From Balneolaceae bacterium (GTDB lineage Bacteria; Bacteroidota; Rhodothermia; Balneolales; Balneolaceae): 64,000 nt of DNA. A model generated the notes under the pieces. That model worked only from the letters and a program-made list of their open reading frames with translations. It was not told the origin of the DNA and did not search any database. The stretch spans positions 163,375 to 227,374 of the forward strand of contig JAEPNO010000005.1 in NCBI GenBank assembly GCA_017643365.1, read 5' to 3'. Both the position numbers and the translations under genes were made by a program. The number at the start of each line of letters is the position of its first letter. Position 1 is the stretch's first letter. Positions 62,700-64,000 of the stretch are shown here, piece after piece.

Positions 62700-62740
62700 A
62701 AGGATCCTGAGCTTATCGAAGATCCTTCTTCTTTTTATTC
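62700..62740 (+). terminator. Terminator-like hairpin after the FKBP gene
   Basis: AAGGATC (62700-62706) and GATCCTT (62721-62727) form a 7-bp stem around a REP-like loop, followed by CTTCTTTTTATTC. It is 70 nt past the FKBP stop and likely ends its mRNA. Confidence 0.6.
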
Positions 62741-62774
62741 TCTTCCAATACCACTCACTGCACATATCTAATTA

Positions 62775-63917
62775 ATGGCCGATTTCACCCAATCTTCTAC
62801 TATCTCCATCACCTGCCCAAAAGGCATGGTTCCCTTTTTAAAAACCGAATTAGTGTTGCTCGGATTTATCATCCGTAACACTCGTCTTGCCGGGGTTGAA
62901 ATTGAAGGCACGTTAGAAGATTGCATGTTTTTGAATCTGACACTACGCACCGCTCATCGTGTTCATTATCAGCTAAAAGAATTCAAAGCAAAAAACGCAG
63001 AAGAGCTATCGGAAGAGCTAAAAACCATTCCTTGGGAAGAGTACATCGATAAACACGGTTATGTGAGTTTAACCTCGTTCATCAAAAACAGTACCATCAC
63101 CAACACCCAGTTTGCAAATCTTTCGGCCAAAGATGCCATTGTAGATCGCATTCGCTCCAGAAAAGGTGCCCGACCTGATTCTGGCCCGAAACTAAATCAA
63201 ACCGTAGTTTTTCTCTTCTGGAAAGATGACGAAGCCGCGATTTATTTAGACACTTCAGGTGAGTCTCTAAATCGTAGAGGTTACAGAAAAGCATATCATT
63301 CAGCCCCGATGCAAGAAACGTTGGCAGCGGCTATCATTCTTGCAGGAAAATGGGAAGCTGATTGGCATTTTGTAAATCCGATGTGTGGTTCAGGTACTTT
63401 AGCCATTGAAGTTGCGCTAATGGCCACGCAAAAAGCACCGGGCTTGCTACGTCCAAATTTTGGAATCAAACATATTCTTGGTTTCGATGAAGAAGCCTGG
63501 AAAAAACTTCGATCAGAATTAAAACAGGCTTCTATTAAAGAACCCAAAGGCAGGATCATTGCCACCGATCACGACGTGAAAGCCATTCAAGCTGCTAAGC
63601 GAAATGCCCAAACTGCCGGCGTAGATCATCTTATCGAATTTAAGTTGTGCGATTTCAAAGATACAGAAATCCCTTATGGTGACGGTGTGGTTGTGTTTAA
63701 TCCACCCTACGGTGAGCGACTCGACGGTGGTACTGATTTATCGCCGTTATATAAATCGATCGGCGATTTCTTTAAACAAGATTGTTCCGGAAAATGGGGC
63801 TATGTGTTCACCGGAAATATGGAACTGACCAAAAAAGTGGGGCTGAGAACTTCTCAACGGGTTGAGCTTTACAATTCTACTATTGAGTGTAGATTGCTTG
63901 AATATGAGTTGTACTAG
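62775..63917 (+). CDS. rlmL: RlmL-type 23S rRNA guanine N2-methyltransferase
   Basis: 380 residues. A THUMP domain for RNA binding (about 45-155) is followed by a Rossmann methyltransferase domain: HFVNPMCGSGTLAIEVALMA (motif I) and the catalytic FNPPYGERL with NPPY at 309-312. The RlmL half of E. coli RlmKL has this layout; the RlmK half is absent. Substrate is likely a guanine in 23S rRNA. The stop codon is shared with the first unit of the terminal tandem repeat. Confidence 0.87.
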   Translation: MADFTQSSTISITCPKGMVPFLKTELVLLGFIIRNTRLAGVEIEGTLEDCMFLNLTLRTAHRVHYQLKEFKAKNAEELSEELKTIPWEEYIDKHGYVSLTSFIKNSTITNTQFANLSAKDAIVDRIRSRKGARPDSGPKLNQTVVFLFWKDDEAAIYLDTSGESLNRRGYRKAYHSAPMQETLAAAIILAGKWEADWHFVNPMCGSGTLAIEVALMATQKAPGLLRPNFGIKHILGFDEEAWKKLRSELKQASIKEPKGRIIATDHDVKAIQAAKRNAQTAGVDHLIEFKLCDFKDTEIPYGDGVVVFNPPYGERLDGGTDLSPLYKSIGDFFKQDCSGKWGYVFTGNMELTKKVGLRTSQRVELYNSTIECRLLEYELY

Positions 63918-64000
63918 GGACAAAGGGACAAAGGGACAAAGGGACAAAGGGACAAAGGGACAAAGGGACAAAGGGACAAAGGGACAAAGGGACAAAGGGA
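63917..64000 (+). repeat. 8-bp tandem repeat array (GGGACAAA) reaching the window end
   Basis: 84 bases make ten and a half perfect copies of the unit, beginning with the last G of the rlmL stop codon and running off the window. A minus-strand frame across it (SLCPFVPL repeats) is an artefact of the repeat. True length and what lies beyond cannot be seen. Confidence 0.97.

Noticed and set aside
63747..63995. 82-codon minus-strand frame rich in SLCPFVPL repeats
   Set aside because: It is read from the 8-bp tandem repeat and the antisense of rlmL; no start context and no protein-like composition.
63917..64000. Possible CRISPR or satellite interpretation of the terminal repeat
   Set aside because: There are no spacers between units; the copies are directly adjacent 8-mers, so it is a simple tandem repeat.
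1..64000. tRNA genes
   Set aside because: I looked for T-loop (GGTTCGAAT) and anticodon-arm patterns on both strands and found no complete cloverleaf; a covariance search would be decisive.

Overview
The window looks like chromosomal DNA of a bacterium from the Bacteroidota/Balneolota group. This rests on family content (DUF5777 barrel next to YceI and a c-type cytochrome, DUF2723 protein, short type I ManA, a YbeY whose third metal ligand is Asp, DUF971) and on promoters of the form TTG-N19/20-TAnnTTT(G), the -33/-7 consensus of that group, which I could place in front of abgT, efp and mltG. Base composition is moderately AT-rich. Several genes start with TTG. I see no rRNA, tRNA, CRISPR array, prophage or complete insertion sequence, so most of the window is core metabolism with a few accessory patches.

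Region by region. 1-9190 (minus strand): the 3'-truncated sufB, then a compact eight-gene run read leftward, greA > NUDIX > outer-membrane barrel > ackA > caspase-like lipoprotein > EamA transporter > pta > manA, with 1-17 nt gaps or short overlaps. The acetate pathway genes ackA and pta are separated by a lipoprotein with a degenerate caspase fold and by a permease. 9221-10548: a terminator and a decayed tetracycline-type MFS pump (frameshift, lost start codon, missing TM1 Asp). 10620-13747: TrmH-type methyltransferase, MscS channel, AbgT transporter. 13834-14518: a VapBC/FitAB-type toxin-antitoxin pair with a perfect 19-bp operator palindrome. 14677-24644: metG overlapping a GH13 debranching enzyme, an NSS transporter, then efp-accB-accC-gcvH-guaA behind a consensus promoter. 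24701-27714: a TPR plus LivJ-like (LpoA-like) protein converging on mltG, then a structured intergenic stretch with two terminator-like hairpins.

27754-36824: HD hydrolase; cytochrome-YceI-DUF5777 operon; a two-gene REC/histidine kinase system followed by DUF2752 and TM2 membrane proteins; a string of small envelope genes, a cold-shock protein, a PagL-like deacylase, a cyclophilin and a voltage-gated-type potassium channel with a C-terminal zinc ribbon. 36879-41909: a repeat-rich surface protein, an exported MsrB, a bPH2 protein, and five tandem paralogous small lipoproteins with a conserved cysteine pair, the most distinctive unexplained array here. 41890-47462: a second NSS transporter, a DUF2723 protein, a small orphan and YbeY. 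47545-53752: a marR-MFP-RND-TolC efflux operon (minus strand) with its terminator.

53889-64000: DUF445 protein, a subtilisin lipoprotein with a very large insertion, a phytoene-desaturase-like flavoprotein overlapping a Rieske oxygenase, a 566-nt non-coding patch made of a 170-bp duplication around palindromic REP-like elements, DUF971, a membrane protein, YajQ between two AT-rich inverted repeats, a CoA-binding protein, an FKBP and an RlmL-type methyltransferase. The window ends inside a perfect 8-bp tandem repeat whose first unit includes the last base of the preceding stop codon.
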